The translations under genes and the position numbers were made by a program. Positions 44,437 through 54,056 of a stretch of 64,000 nucleotides of DNA are shown in pieces. Each line of letters begins with the position of its first letter. Within the stretch, counting starts at the first letter, position 1. This DNA comes from Bacillus sp. FJAT-45350 (lineage in GTDB: Bacteria > Bacillota > Bacilli > Bacillales > NISU01): the NCBI RefSeq assembly GCF_002335805.1, contig NZ_NISU01000003.1, forward strand, positions 94,984 through 158,983, read 5' to 3'. The notes under the pieces are model-generated. The model saw nothing but the letters and a program-made list of their open reading frames with translations. It made no database searches and had not been told where the DNA came from.

Positions 44437-45342
44437 ATGGAATTGAGACAAATCCAATACTTTATTGAGGTTGCTAAGCGAGAACACGTAACTGAGGCTG
44501 CGGATGCCATGCATGTTGCCCAATCGGCAGTCAGTCGTCAAATCTTTAATTTAGAGTCTGAGTTAGGTGTGAACTTATTTATTCGAGAAGGTAGGAATGT
44601 GAGACTAACTCCTATTGGAAGGATATTTTTAAAGCATATGCGTGACGCGATGCAAGTAATTGATAATGGAAAAAGAGAGATTGAAGAGTTTCTAGACCCA
44701 GAGCGGGGTACCATTCGAATCGGCTTCCCTAGTAGTATGGCAAATTATATTTTACCAACAGCTATCTCAACTTTTCGAGAATTGTATCCAGATGTTAAGT
44801 TTAAATTGAGCCAAGGTTCTTATCATTACCTAATTGAGGAAGTTATTAGGGGAGAGATTGATATGGCAATCATCGGTCCTGTACCTACTGAAGTAAAGAA
44901 AATAAAAGGTGATGCGTTGTTCTTAGAAAGCATTGTAGCACTCATTCCTACTAATCATCCACTTGCTAAAAAGTCTTCATTAAAACTAAGTCAACTAGAA
45001 AATGATTCATTTGTACTTTTTCCGAATGGGTTTGTATTACGGGATATTGTTGTTGATGCATGTAAGCAACAGGGCTTTGAACCTGAAGTGTCATTTGAGG
45101 GAGAAGATATGGATTCTGTAAAGGGCCTTGTATCAGCAGGACTAGGCGTGGCACTCATTCCAGAAATTACGTTAGTTGATAATGTTCCACGATCAACTGT
45201 TAAACTTCCAATTAGTGAACCTGAAGTGACAAGAACCGTTGGGGTGATTATTTCTAGTGAACGACAGCTACTTCCAACTGAAAAATTGTTTTATGAATTT
45301 CTGAAAGGCTTTTTTAATGAGCTAGCTTTATTAGGAAAGTAG
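44437..45342 (+). CDS. gltC: LysR-family regulator, GltC-like
   Basis: A 301-residue LysR regulator. The N-terminal HTH is MELRQIQYFIEVAKREHVTE, then AADAMHVAQSAVSRQIFNLE (residues 1-40). The long region EGRNVRLTPIGRIFLKHMRD..IEEFLDPERGTIRIGFPSS is nearly that of B. subtilis GltC. The effector domain has FVLFPNGFVLRDI..ACKQQGF and GLVSAGLGVALIPE, also GltC-typical. GltC activates glutamate synthase in response to 2-oxoglutarate and glutamate. Here it is divergent from gdhA rather than gltAB, so its local target is probably glutamate dehydrogenase. AAGAAGGTG lies before the ATG. Confidence 0.85.
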   Translation: MELRQIQYFIEVAKREHVTEAADAMHVAQSAVSRQIFNLESELGVNLFIREGRNVRLTPIGRIFLKHMRDAMQVIDNGKREIEEFLDPERGTIRIGFPSSMANYILPTAISTFRELYPDVKFKLSQGSYHYLIEEVIRGEIDMAIIGPVPTEVKKIKGDALFLESIVALIPTNHPLAKKSSLKLSQLENDSFVLFPNGFVLRDIVVDACKQQGFEPEVSFEGEDMDSVKGLVSAGLGVALIPEITLVDNVPRSTVKLPISEPEVTRTVGVIISSERQLLPTEKLFYEFLKGFFNELALLGK

Positions 45343-45365
45343 CCAACACTATTTTGAAAAAATAA

Positions 45366-45397
45366 GATAGTGAGCAAATGGGTACTCACTATCCTTT
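45366..45397. terminator. Bidirectional terminator
   Basis: GATAGTGAG pairs with CTCACTATC, with A- and T-rich flanks. It serves the convergent gltC and esterase genes. Confidence 0.8.
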
Positions 45398-45400
45398 CTC

Positions 45401-46978
45401 TTATTGATTACGTACATGAATTGGAAGTGACACAGTTGGTAATAGCTCTATATTGCTACTGTCTCCGCTTCCGATTTTAAATGTAGCTGTTACTTGGTAC
45501 GTACCAGTAGGCACTGGTTCATTTAAAGGTTCCCATTGGTATAGGCTTGGATAAAATGTATCCCTAACTACAATCTCTTCATTTGGGTCAAGTGTATAAA
45601 TTGGAACATTTGCTGTACATTCAAGGCGTTCTTCAAAGTGTAATTGACTTCCTGGTAAGAAAAATTTTGATCCTGTAGGTATGCTCAAATTAAGGCCGTA
45701 ATCACAACCACTAACGCCATAATATGTAACTTCTTCGTTCGAATTGTTTTTAACGCGAGCAATAGCTGTAACACTTTCACCAGCATGTATTTGTTCTTTA
45801 TCAATGCTTAAACTAAAAGTAATTCTGTGTTCCTCGTATTCAACCGTTTCTGTTTTTACTTCAATAAATTCTTTCGTTGTAAATGGCATGTTGACGTTTT
45901 TACTTAAGGTGTTTCCGTTCATGTCTTTTATTCCAGTAAGAATATGCAAGCTATACGTTTTCCCATTTTCATATATTCCAACTGGAAACACAGTTACTTC
46001 TTTATTATCGTCAGAAAATTTATAGAGTGTACTTACCTGTTTCCCTTTGTCGTCAAGGACATAAAGTGTTTTAGATGATACTGTTTCTCTCTTGATTGGT
46101 TGGTTAAAGGTTATTGTCCACGCTTTATCAATGGCAATATCCTTCTGTTCCTCAGTCCAAATCTCCCAAGCTATCTTACTAACATTTAAAATTTCTTTCA
46201 TAAACTCATTTGCAATGGCTTCATATCCTAACAGACTTAGATGGACATCATTAGGATTAGGTAGATATGTTTGATGGTTAGAAGCTATTACGTCAGCTGT
46301 TGGGATAAAATGAATTGAATCACTTGTTTCAGTAAGTTGATATAATGATTCATTTAAATTATCTAGTATAGAAAGGATTAGATTTCTAAACTGTTCATCA
46401 ATATAAGGAAAAGAATTATAGTAGCCCATAATATAGATATTAGCTTCTGGGTTTAATGTTTTAATTTCAGAAATTATATCATGCATGTTTTGTTTTACTT
46501 TAGGTATGGCCTGTTGAAGATTGATAAAATCAACGTTTACTTCACCGTCTTTTACTTGTAAATATTGAAACAAATCGTTTGCTCCGCCATTTAACGTAAT
46601 TATATTTGCATTTTCAATATGGGATCGAAGGCCAGTCGTATGAACTGGCAAATCGACTCCTTGAAAAGTAAAGAACTCTCTTCCATCATTTTGAATGTCC
46701 TCAAGTATATGGCTAGACGTATACCCAGCCACAGCGAAATTACGTAGATTAACGTTCGTTTCAGTTTGTACTAGGAGCTGAATGAACTCCGGATAACCTT
46801 TATCAAATTGCGGTAATCCATTACTATCTCTTAAAGGTGTCATACCAGCTGCTAAAGAGTCACCTAAGGCTACATAGGATATCTCCTTATTTTCTCCTAG
46901 AGTATTCGATGGTAAGATGAGTAATAAAAGCATGACAATAGTTATTAAAAATGAAAGTTTACTAGTTTTAGTTTGCAC
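45401..46978 (-). CDS. Secreted GDSL/SGNH esterase with C-terminal beta domains
   Basis: A 525-residue protein, GTG start behind AGAGGAAAG. The signal peptide is at about 1-28 (SFLITIVMLLLLILPSNTLG). The SGNH hydrolase domain spans about 32-265. Block I is YVALGDSLAAG with the catalytic Ser, block III is LNGGANDLF with the Asn, and block V is NPNDVHLSLLG with the Asp/His pair. It resembles YpmR/lysophospholipase-like lipases. An SbsA/Big_5-like Ig domain follows at about 270-370 (ITFNQPIKRETVSSKTLYVL), then a BsuPI-like domain at about 390-520. The substrate is unknown; lipids or cell-wall esters are plausible. Confidence 0.85.
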   Translation of the reverse strand: MQTKTSKLSFLITIVMLLLLILPSNTLGENKEISYVALGDSLAAGMTPLRDSNGLPQFDKGYPEFIQLLVQTETNVNLRNFAVAGYTSSHILEDIQNDGREFFTFQGVDLPVHTTGLRSHIENANIITLNGGANDLFQYLQVKDGEVNVDFINLQQAIPKVKQNMHDIISEIKTLNPEANIYIMGYYNSFPYIDEQFRNLILSILDNLNESLYQLTETSDSIHFIPTADVIASNHQTYLPNPNDVHLSLLGYEAIANEFMKEILNVSKIAWEIWTEEQKDIAIDKAWTITFNQPIKRETVSSKTLYVLDDKGKQVSTLYKFSDDNKEVTVFPVGIYENGKTYSLHILTGIKDMNGNTLSKNVNMPFTTKEFIEVKTETVEYEEHRITFSLSIDKEQIHAGESVTAIARVKNNSNEEVTYYGVSGCDYGLNLSIPTGSKFFLPGSQLHFEERLECTANVPIYTLDPNEEIVVRDTFYPSLYQWEPLNEPVPTGTYQVTATFKIGSGDSSNIELLPTVSLPIHVRNQ

Positions 46979-47207
46979 TATTTTCTTTCCTCTCTAATTT
47001 AAAATTATTTATAAAGGTTTATTATTCCAACTAAGCGACATTAATTCCTTCTTTGCTCATGAAAGAAAATATAACGAAAAATATTCAGTCCACACAGATT
47101 AAATAAGGGACAATATGGCATCATAGATAGATATATATGGTTATTTATGATATAACTACAATTAAATTATTCTTTTATTAGAGAAGTGTATGAAAGGTTG
47201 AGATGGA
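46979..47207. other. Divergent promoter region of the esterase and glnS
   Basis: AT-rich, 229 bases, no gene. No T-box leader (no specifier hairpin or terminator) is visible before glnS. The weak AAAGGTTGAG precedes the glnS ATG. Confidence 0.4.
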
Positions 47208-48881
47208 ATGGAGAACAAAAATACGTCGTCTAACTTTATAAAAAATATAGTGAACGAAGACTTAAAGACAGACCAGTATAACGAAATCGTAACAAGGTTC
47301 CCGCCTGAACCAAATGGTTATTTACATATCGGCCACGCTAAATCAATTGTTTTGAACTTTGAATTAGCGGACGAATATAATGGAAAAACAAACTTACGAT
47401 TTGATGATACGAACCCACTTAAAGAAGATGAAGAGTACGTTAATTCAATTAAAGAAGACGTAGAATGGCTAGGGTATACATGGGAAAACCTATGCTTTGC
47501 TTCGAATTATTTTGATGAAATGTATGAGCGTGCAGTTTTATTAATTAAAAAAGGTTTGGCTTATGTTGAGGATTTATCTCAAGAGGAAATTAGAGAGTAT
47601 AGAGGAACATTAACAGAGCCTGGTAAAGAAAGTCCATCTCGATCTCGTACGGTAGAAGAAAACCTTACTTTATTTGAAAAAATGAAAAATGGTGATTTTC
47701 AGAACGGTGAAAAGGTATTACGAGCAAAAATCGACATGGCATCACCAAATATTAACTTACGTGATCCTGTAATATACCGCATTTCACATACGACACACCA
47801 TAACACAGGTGATAAGTGGTGTCTTTATCCAATGTATGCTTTTGCACATCCTCTTGAAGACGCTATCGAGGGCGTAACACATTCAATTTGTACGTTAGAA
47901 TTTGAGGATCAACGACCATTTTATGATTGGGTTGTTGAACAATGTGAAATGGAAGCGAAACCTAAGCAAATAGAGTTTGCTCGCTTGAACTTGACGAATA
48001 CGGTTATGAGTAAGCGTAAGCTAAAGCTCTTAGTTGATGAGAATGTAGTTGATGGGTGGGATGACCCACGCATGCCAACGATTTCTGGTTTACGAAGAAA
48101 AGGGTATACACCAGAGTCGATTCGTAACTTCTGTCGCGAGATCGGTGTAGCTCGTGCCTATAGTACCGTTGATGTTCAAATGCTAGAGCATTTTATTAGA
48201 GAAGACTTGAAGATGAAGGCGCCACGTACAATGGCAGTTCTTAAGCCATTAAAGGTCGTTATTACAAACTATCCTGAAGGTCAAGTTGAAATGCTGGATG
48301 CTGAAATTAATCCAGAAAATCCGGAAATGGGTACAAGGAAAATCCCATTTTCTCGTGAAATTTATATAGAGCAAGAGGACTTCATGGAAGACCCACCGAA
48401 AAAGTATTTCCGTCTATTCCCAGGAAATGAAGTACGCCTAAAGCATGCATATTTTATTAAGTGTGAAGAAGTAGTCAAAGATGAAGAAGGCAATGTAGTT
48501 GAGCTACGTTGCACGTATGATCCTGAGACGAAAAGTGGAACTGGCTTTACTGGACGTAAGGTAAAAGGTACACTTCACTGGGTTGAAGCAACTAATGCGA
48601 AACAAGCACAATTCAATCTATATGAGCCTTTAATTGTTGATGAGGATAAGGACGGCGAAGCAGAAGAAAGTAATACTGAAAAAACGTTCCTTGACCATAT
48701 CAACCCGAATTCATTGGAGAAGCTTTATGGCTATGTAGAACCGAATATGACTGAAGCAGAGGCAAATGATAAGTATCAATTCTTTAGACATGGGTACTTT
48801 AATGTTGATTCAAAGGACTCAACAAAAGCACAACTTGTGTTTAACAGAATTGTATCGCTAAAGAGTTCATTTAAATTATAG
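47208..48881 (+). CDS. glnS: Glutaminyl-tRNA synthetase
   Basis: A 557-residue class I synthetase charging tRNA-Gln directly with glutamine. The HIGH motif is in [15 protein letters not shown] (about 32-46), the amino acid pocket in LRFDDTNP (about 64-71), and the KMSKS equivalent in VMSKRKL (about 267-273). The C-terminal two-barrel anticodon-binding domain (about 340-557) includes the typical [19 protein letters not shown]. The length and sequence match bacterial GlnRS of the E. coli type. Most Bacillaceae lack GlnRS and use GluRS plus GatCAB, so this gene is probably acquired. A strong terminator follows. Confidence 0.95.
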   Translation: MENKNTSSNFIKNIVNEDLKTDQYNEIVTRFPPEPNGYLHIGHAKSIVLNFELADEYNGKTNLRFDDTNPLKEDEEYVNSIKEDVEWLGYTWENLCFASNYFDEMYERAVLLIKKGLAYVEDLSQEEIREYRGTLTEPGKESPSRSRTVEENLTLFEKMKNGDFQNGEKVLRAKIDMASPNINLRDPVIYRISHTTHHNTGDKWCLYPMYAFAHPLEDAIEGVTHSICTLEFEDQRPFYDWVVEQCEMEAKPKQIEFARLNLTNTVMSKRKLKLLVDENVVDGWDDPRMPTISGLRRKGYTPESIRNFCREIGVARAYSTVDVQMLEHFIREDLKMKAPRTMAVLKPLKVVITNYPEGQVEMLDAEINPENPEMGTRKIPFSREIYIEQEDFMEDPPKKYFRLFPGNEVRLKHAYFIKCEEVVKDEEGNVVELRCTYDPETKSGTGFTGRKVKGTLHWVEATNAKQAQFNLYEPLIVDEDKDGEAEESNTEKTFLDHINPNSLEKLYGYVEPNMTEAEANDKYQFFRHGYFNVDSKDSTKAQLVFNRIVSLKSSFKL

Positions 48882-48918
48882 AAATATTTTTGAACATTTA
48901 CTAAACTGATAAAAGTGT

Positions 48919-48967
48919 AGGAGGGTGCCCCGATAAATTGACTTAACTGGGGACACCCTCTTTTTTC
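48919..48967 (+). terminator. Terminator of glnS
   Basis: GAGGGTGCCCC pairs with GGGGACACCCTC, followed by TTTTTT. Confidence 0.85.
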
Positions 48968-49044
48968 TGTATCCTATGTAGATAAAAATTGTCTTTTGTT
49001 AAGAATGTTTGAAAAGGAAGAACATAGTAGAGGGTGAAATCAAT

Positions 49045-50235
49045 ATGGAAATTCAATTAAAACTAAATGCAAAGTTCAGTAAGAAATATAAAAGTGGATA
49101 TCCACTAATTGCTAAAGAAGCTATCATTAATTTAGATGAACTAAAGAAAGAGGGAGAGATTTTTCGCCTTGTAGATGAGAAAAATCAATTCATAGGAAAA
49201 GGCTATTACGGCAAACAAAACAAGGGTTTTGGGTGGATTGTGACACGTAAGGAAAAGGAAGTAATCGACCAATCATTCTTTGAAAAAAGGATAAAGTCTG
49301 CCTTCGACTATAGAAGTGATTTATATCAGGATCCAGATACGACAGCCTTTCGTGTCTTTAACGGAGAAGGTGATGGTATAGGAGGCTTGACGATAGATTT
49401 CTTCGATGGTTATTACCTTATTAACTGGTATAGTGAGGGAGTTTATCAGTTTAAAGACGATGTCATTACTTCGATAAAAAATGTAGCAGAATTTAAAGGG
49501 ATTTATCAAAAAAAGAGATTCTCTACAGATGGTCAATACATAGAAGAGGATGACTTTGTTGTCGGCGAAAGAGGAGAGTTCCCCCTTATTGTGAAAGAAA
49601 ATGGTGTTAACTTTGCTGTGTATCTAAATGAAGGGGCAATGGTTGGTGTTTTTTTAGACCAAAGAGAAGTAAGAAAAACAATAAGAGACAAATATGCTAA
49701 AGGAAAAAATGTCTTAAATACATTTTCCTATACAGGTGCATTTTCTGTTTTTGCAGCTCTTGGTGGGGCAACGAAAACAACAAGTGTAGATTTAGCTAAT
49801 CGAAGTCTGACAAAGACAATTGAACAGTTTAGTGTAAATGGCATAGATTACGAAGCGCAAGACATCATCGTTGAGGATGTGTTTCATTACTTTAAATATG
49901 CTGGAAAGAAGCAGCTAAAGTTTGATATGGTCATTCTTGATCCACCGAGCTTTGCAAGGTCTAAAAAGTTTAAGTTTAGTGCGAGAAATGATTACAAAAA
50001 CTTACTAAAAGAAACGATTGCGATAACAGAGGATGATGGGATTATTGTAGCTTCTACAAATTGCAGTACATTTGACATGACGAAGTTCAAAGGATTTATT
50101 GATACGGCCTTTGTAGAAATGAAAGGTAAATATAAGATTCTTGAAGAGTTTTCTCTTCCAGACGATTTTAAAACTATCAAAGAATTTAGAGAAGGAAATT
50201 ACCTTAAAGTCGTCTTTATAAAAAAAATAAAATAG
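49045..50235 (+). CDS. Class I rRNA methyltransferase, RlmI/YwbD-like
   Basis: A 396-residue SAM-dependent methyltransferase acting on 23S rRNA. AGAGGGTG lies 8 bases before the ATG at 49045; a start twelve codons upstream lacks a site. The N-terminal PUA domain contains GYPLIAKEAIINLDELKKEG and ENQFIGKGYYGKQNKG. The catalytic half has KGKNVLNTFSYTGAFSVFAA (SAM motif I) and MVILDPPSFARSKK (motif IV). E. coli RlmI methylates C1962, while the Bacillus homologue YwbD (RlmQ) is reported to make m7G. The exact target here is not fixed by the sequence. Confidence 0.87.
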   Translation: MEIQLKLNAKFSKKYKSGYPLIAKEAIINLDELKKEGEIFRLVDEKNQFIGKGYYGKQNKGFGWIVTRKEKEVIDQSFFEKRIKSAFDYRSDLYQDPDTTAFRVFNGEGDGIGGLTIDFFDGYYLINWYSEGVYQFKDDVITSIKNVAEFKGIYQKKRFSTDGQYIEEDDFVVGERGEFPLIVKENGVNFAVYLNEGAMVGVFLDQREVRKTIRDKYAKGKNVLNTFSYTGAFSVFAALGGATKTTSVDLANRSLTKTIEQFSVNGIDYEAQDIIVEDVFHYFKYAGKKQLKFDMVILDPPSFARSKKFKFSARNDYKNLLKETIAITEDDGIIVASTNCSTFDMTKFKGFIDTAFVEMKGKYKILEEFSLPDDFKTIKEFREGNYLKVVFIKKIK

Positions 50236-50584
50236 TTAAGTTTAGAGAAGAGATTGTATCAAAAGGTAAAACGACCTTTGGATAGCCTCTTCTCTTATTT
50301 GTAAATTTATCCACTATTATGAATAATAACTGAGGAATTGATCTTTTGTTCAATAAATAGTAACAAATATTAGGACCTGGTATTAAAAATAATTTGCTTT
50401 TAGCTTATCTAGTTGTTACGATATTTGTAGGTAGAGGTAACAATGATAATGTTAGAATTATCAGAAATTAAAACACAATATTTTTAGTACCGCCAATGTT
50501 AGAAAATATGATTGTTTTCAATTTGACATAAGGTACGAAAGAATGCCCCTACTAATTACGGTCTAAATTGAAAGGAGTCAAGAA
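50236..50584 (+). terminator. Terminator and upstream region of the desaturase
   Basis: AGAGAAGAG pairs with CTCTTCTCT with an inner AAAGGT/ACCTTT stem (50244-50300). The remaining ~280 bases are AT-rich, hold no gene, and must carry the desaturase promoter. AAAGGAG precedes 50585. Confidence 0.65.
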
Positions 50585-51685
50585 ATGAAAGATTTACACT
50601 CGTTTGGTTGGTATGCTGCTAAGTTACAGCCCGATTTACCAAAAGAAGTATTTGAGCCCGTTCCAGCCCGTCTATTAGGTGGACTTGCTTACCTTATTGT
50701 TGTTGTTGCAGGTATTTTGACTATAGGTTTGGTTGATTTAAATATTTGGTTAAAACTTCTAATCTCTGCAGTTTTAGGCTTTAGCTTTTCAGGATTAGGA
50801 TTTTTAGGTCATGAGATATTACATGGTAGTGTTGTAAAAACTCCCTGGTTACGAAACTTTTTAGGGGGGATTGCATTCTTCCCATTAAGCACAGGACCTA
50901 GATTATGGAGAAAGTGGCATAACGTTGAGCATCATGTACACACTCAAAATGAACATAAAGATCCCGATGCTTGGCCAACGATACAACGCTTCCTAAAAAT
51001 GCCGTTAATTGTTCGACTTGCATATAAACTTCCGATGTCAGTACGCTCATTTGTAAGCTTTAGTTTGCTTACAGTATCATTTTCACTACACTCGATGAGA
51101 ATGTTTGGTCGTTATGTACGTTCGTTTAAACCTAGTAAGCGTCCAATGGTTTGGTTTCAAATGCTGTTTCCATGGGCGGTATGGATTAGCTTGTTAGGAT
51201 GGATGGGCTTTTCAAATTGGCTTTTTGCTTTCGTTATACCTTTATTTATTGGGAATGCAATCGTAATGGCATATATTGCAACAAACCATCGCTTAAATCC
51301 AATAGTGGATGTTAACGATCCATTAGCAAATTGTCTGTCGGTAACGGTTCCCAAATGGTTAGATGTTCTTCATTTTAATTTTTCGTATCACACGGAGCAT
51401 CATTTGTTTCCGGCGATGAATCCGAAACATTACCCAATGGTTAAAGCTCATATTTTAAAGAAGTGGCCTGAGCGTTACTTTGAGATGCCGTTTGGAAAAG
51501 CGTTAATTGCACTTTGGAAAACACCTAGACTGTACCAAGATAAAACAGAGCTAGTAGATCCTACGCCTGGAAATGTGTATGACACATTAGGAAATGGATT
51601 TGATCAAAAAAATATAAAACCTCGTAAATCTATTAGTACTGATGAGATCGCACTCGGGAAAAGTGTTGTAACTGAACGGAAATAA
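50585..51685 (+). CDS. Membrane fatty acid desaturase
   Basis: A 366-residue di-iron integral membrane enzyme introducing a double bond into phospholipid acyl chains. AAAGGAGTCAAGAA precedes the ATG. The three histidine boxes are HEILHG (about 79-84), HNVEHH (about 116-121) and HTEHH (about 269-273). Four or more membrane segments surround them. The first part matches acyl-lipid desaturases of the DesA/Des type. In Bacillus, Des is induced by cold through DesKR, but no desKR genes are adjacent. A cold-shock protein and a DEAD helicase follow, giving a cold-adaptation neighbourhood. Confidence 0.88.
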   Translation: MKDLHSFGWYAAKLQPDLPKEVFEPVPARLLGGLAYLIVVVAGILTIGLVDLNIWLKLLISAVLGFSFSGLGFLGHEILHGSVVKTPWLRNFLGGIAFFPLSTGPRLWRKWHNVEHHVHTQNEHKDPDAWPTIQRFLKMPLIVRLAYKLPMSVRSFVSFSLLTVSFSLHSMRMFGRYVRSFKPSKRPMVWFQMLFPWAVWISLLGWMGFSNWLFAFVIPLFIGNAIVMAYIATNHRLNPIVDVNDPLANCLSVTVPKWLDVLHFNFSYHTEHHLFPAMNPKHYPMVKAHILKKWPERYFEMPFGKALIALWKTPRLYQDKTELVDPTPGNVYDTLGNGFDQKNIKPRKSISTDEIALGKSVVTERK

Positions 51686-51735
51686 AAAAAGGCTGCTGGA
51701 AAAAGTGATTTCACTTTTTCCAGCAGCCTTTTTAG
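51686..51735. terminator. Long perfect-hairpin terminator
   Basis: AAAAAGGCTGCTGGAAAAAG and its full complement surround a short TGATTTCA turn. It works in both directions. Confidence 0.9.
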
Positions 51736-51794
51736 TAATCTCAGTACAAAAAGTCTTATCCATTTGAACCAAACTTTTTTAATTAAGACAAAAT

Positions 51795-52048
51795 TTGCTT
51801 TCTGTAATAATACATGTTATACTAACCTGTATTGTTAGAAAGTAACGGAAGATCGCAAACAAATTATACGGCCCTCTAAAAAATTTTTTCGCTTTCAGGT
51901 GAATAACTTTAGCTAAAGAATGGGATTATAAAAATGCGTAGGCTTTAGCCTAACAGTGTAGAAAGCTGGTATTTTTCCTAAGTAGGATGGATGTGTATGG
52001 TACGGTTTTCTACTTTTTATCGAAATTTTTTTAGGAGGCCTGTTTAAT
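51795..52048 (+). promoter_or_regulatory. csp promoter and ~220-nt 5' leader
   Basis: TTGCTT (51795-51800) lies 17 bases before TATACT (51818-51823), giving a start near 51830 and an unusually long untranslated leader of about 219 bases before the ATG. Within the leader, AGGCTTTAGCCT (51941-51952) is a palindrome and TTAGCTAAAG at 51909 a related site. AGGAGGCC is the ribosome site. Long leaders of csp mRNAs commonly control stability and translation in the cold. Confidence 0.65.
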
Positions 52049-52246
52049 ATGATAGGTAAAGTAAAATGGTTTAATGCAGAAAAAGGGTTCGGGTTTATTG
52101 AAAGAGAAGATGGAGACGATGTATTCGTTCATTTCTCAGCAATTCAAGGTGAGGGTTTCAAATCTCTTGATGAAGGTCAAGGCGTTGAATTTGAAATCGT
52201 AGACGGAGACCGTGGACCACAAGCTGCAAACGTTAATCGCATCTAA
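52049..52246 (+). CDS. Cold-shock protein, CspA/CspB family
   Basis: A 65-residue single OB-fold protein binding single-stranded RNA and DNA. RNP1 is KGFGFIE (about 13-19) and RNP2 is VFVHFSAI (about 26-33). The start [11 protein letters not shown] and the end GPQAANV are standard. It acts as an RNA chaperone at low temperature and in growth. TTAGGAGGCC precedes the ATG. It is transcribed alone, with a strong terminator after it, 128 bases before the DEAD-box helicase gene. Csp proteins and CshA helicases are known to work together. Confidence 0.95.
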   Translation: MIGKVKWFNAEKGFGFIEREDGDDVFVHFSAIQGEGFKSLDEGQGVEFEIVDGDRGPQAANVNRI

Positions 52247-52254
52247 TTTAACGG

Positions 52255-52299
52255 TGGAGACCATGTTCCATGTTGATGGAATAATGGTCTCTTTTTTGG
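52255..52299 (+). terminator. Terminator of csp
   Basis: GGAGACCAT pairs with ATGGTCTC, with an inner TTCCAT/ATGGAA, followed by TTTTTT. Confidence 0.85.
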
Positions 52300-52373
52300 G
52301 AACGATTTAAGTAAACAAATATATTTTATATATGAAAGAATATAAGGTTTTATAATAAAGGAGACTGAAAACA

Positions 52374-53870
52374 TTGGCAACATTTTTTGATTTTAATTTA
52401 GACAACAAAGTAACACGTGCATTAACTGAAATGGGATTTGAAGAAGCAACTCCAATTCAAACACAAACGATACCTACAACGCTAGCAGGAAAAGACATAA
52501 TTGGACAAGCACAGACAGGAACAGGGAAAACTGCTGCATTTGGTGTACCTCTTATCGAAAAAATTGATATGAGTAAAGACTATATTCAAGGGATTATTTT
52601 AACACCAACTCGCGAGCTAGCTGTTCAAGTAGCTGAAGAGTTAAATAAAATCGGTCAATTCAAAGGCGTTCGTGCTTTACCGATTTATGGTGGACAAGAT
52701 ATTGGAAGACAAATTAAGGCGTTAAAGAGAAATCCACATATTATTGTTGCTACACCTGGGCGTTTAATGGACCACATGAGAAGACGTACAATTAAGCCAC
52801 AAACAATTAGCATGGTTATTTTAGATGAAGCTGATGAAATGCTAAATATGGGATTTGTTGATGATATTGAAACGATCCTTAAGGAAATCCCAGAAGAAAG
52901 ACAAACATTACTATTCTCAGCAACAATGCCTAAGCAAATTAAATCTCTAGCTGAGCGTTTCTTACGTGATCCAGAGATGATTACAGTTAAGGCAACAGAA
53001 ATTACAATGCCTAATATCCAACAAGAATACGTCGAAGTGCCAGAAAAGCAAAAATTCGATGTTCTATGTAGATTATTAGATATCCACGGAGCTGATTTAG
53101 CGATTGTCTTCGGAAGAACGAAGCGAAGAGTAGATGAGCTTGCAGAAGCATTATCAAAACGTGGGTACGATGCTGAAGGTATTCATGGTGATTTAAACCA
53201 AGCGAAGCGTGATAGCGTTATTCGTAAATTTAAATCGAAAACAATTGAAGTTTTAGTAGCAACAGATGTTGCAGCTAGAGGATTAGATATTAGTGGGGTT
53301 ACTCACGTATTTAACTTTGACATTCCTCAAGACCCAGAGAGCTATGTTCACCGTGTAGGTCGTACTGGTCGTGCTGGGAAAACAGGTCTTGCAATTACAT
53401 TTGCAACACCAAGAGAAATTGGTCATTTAAAAACAATTGAACGAGTTTCGAAACGTAAAATTGATCGTAAGCCAATTCCTAGCTTTGCTGAAGCAATTGA
53501 AAGTCAACAACAAGCAACTGTTGAAAAGATTGTAAGCACTGTCGAAGGTGGAGGGTTAGAACCATATAAAGCAATGGCTGAGCACTTACTAGAAGAAACT
53601 GATTCAGTAACGTTATTATCTGCTGCATTAAAATTATTAACAAAAGAGCCTGATACAACACCAGTTCGTTTAACGGAGGAAGCTCCTTTACGTGTGAAAT
53701 CTGGTGGTGGGTTCAAAGGTAAAGGTGGCGGAAAACCAAGAGGTAGAGGTGGAGACCGCAACCGTGGTGGTGGAGATAAAGGTGGATTCCGTCGTTCAAG
53801 TGGTGGTGGTGGAGGTCGTCCATCAGGTGAAAGAAGAGGCCAACAAAAAAGTAAAACTAAAAAGTACTAA
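52374..53870 (+). CDS. cshA: DEAD-box RNA helicase, CshA-like
   Basis: A 498-residue ATP-dependent RNA helicase used in ribosome assembly, mRNA decay and cold growth. The Q motif is [23 protein letters not shown]. Walker A is AQTGTGKT (about 44-51), followed by [19 protein letters not shown] in VILDEADEM (about 152-160), SAT and [11 protein letters not shown] (about 324-334). The C-terminal tail is Gly/Arg-rich with RGG-like repeats (about 445-498). This order fits CshA/YdbR. The start is TTG, 11 bases after AAAGGAG. It follows csp, consistent with shared roles. Confidence 0.92.
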   Translation: MATFFDFNLDNKVTRALTEMGFEEATPIQTQTIPTTLAGKDIIGQAQTGTGKTAAFGVPLIEKIDMSKDYIQGIILTPTRELAVQVAEELNKIGQFKGVRALPIYGGQDIGRQIKALKRNPHIIVATPGRLMDHMRRRTIKPQTISMVILDEADEMLNMGFVDDIETILKEIPEERQTLLFSATMPKQIKSLAERFLRDPEMITVKATEITMPNIQQEYVEVPEKQKFDVLCRLLDIHGADLAIVFGRTKRRVDELAEALSKRGYDAEGIHGDLNQAKRDSVIRKFKSKTIEVLVATDVAARGLDISGVTHVFNFDIPQDPESYVHRVGRTGRAGKTGLAITFATPREIGHLKTIERVSKRKIDRKPIPSFAEAIESQQQATVEKIVSTVEGGGLEPYKAMAEHLLEETDSVTLLSAALKLLTKEPDTTPVRLTEEAPLRVKSGGGFKGKGGGKPRGRGGDRNRGGGDKGGFRRSSGGGGGRPSGERRGQQKSKTKKY

Positions 53871-53895
53871 ATCAAAGTTATAAATGAATATCTTA

Positions 53896-53935
53896 AAAGG
53901 TCTGCTAACAATAAGTGTTAGGAGGCTTTTTTTCT
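53896..53935 (+). terminator. Terminator of the helicase gene
   Basis: TCTGCTAACA pairs with TGTTAGGAGG-CTTTTTTT (imperfect), with a T tail. Confidence 0.7.
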
Positions 53936-53949
53936 CGGTTTAAAAACCA

Positions 53950-53966
53950 TGTTAGATAACTTAACA
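53950..53966. promoter_or_regulatory. GlnR/TnrA box 1 upstream of glnA
   Basis: TGTTAGATAACTTAACA fits the symmetric core TGTNA-N7-TNACA completely. It lies 91 bases before the glnA start codon. Confidence 0.75.
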
Positions 53967-54019
53967 AGAAGTATTGTGAATAATTAAAATATGGTTTACA
54001 CTCTGTATATAACAAAAGA

Positions 54020-54036
54020 TGTTAACTATCATCACA
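54020..54036. promoter_or_regulatory. GlnR/TnrA box 2 upstream of glnA
   Basis: TGTTAACTATCATCACA also fits TGTNA-N7-TNACA. It lies 21 bases before the start codon, where a bound repressor would block the promoter or the transcript start. Confidence 0.7.
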
Positions 54037-54056
54037 CAGAAAGGGAAGTGTTATAC

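Noticed and set aside
46979-47207. T-box leader before glnS
   Set aside because: No specifier stem, T-box sequence or terminator/antiterminator pair is visible in 229 bases.
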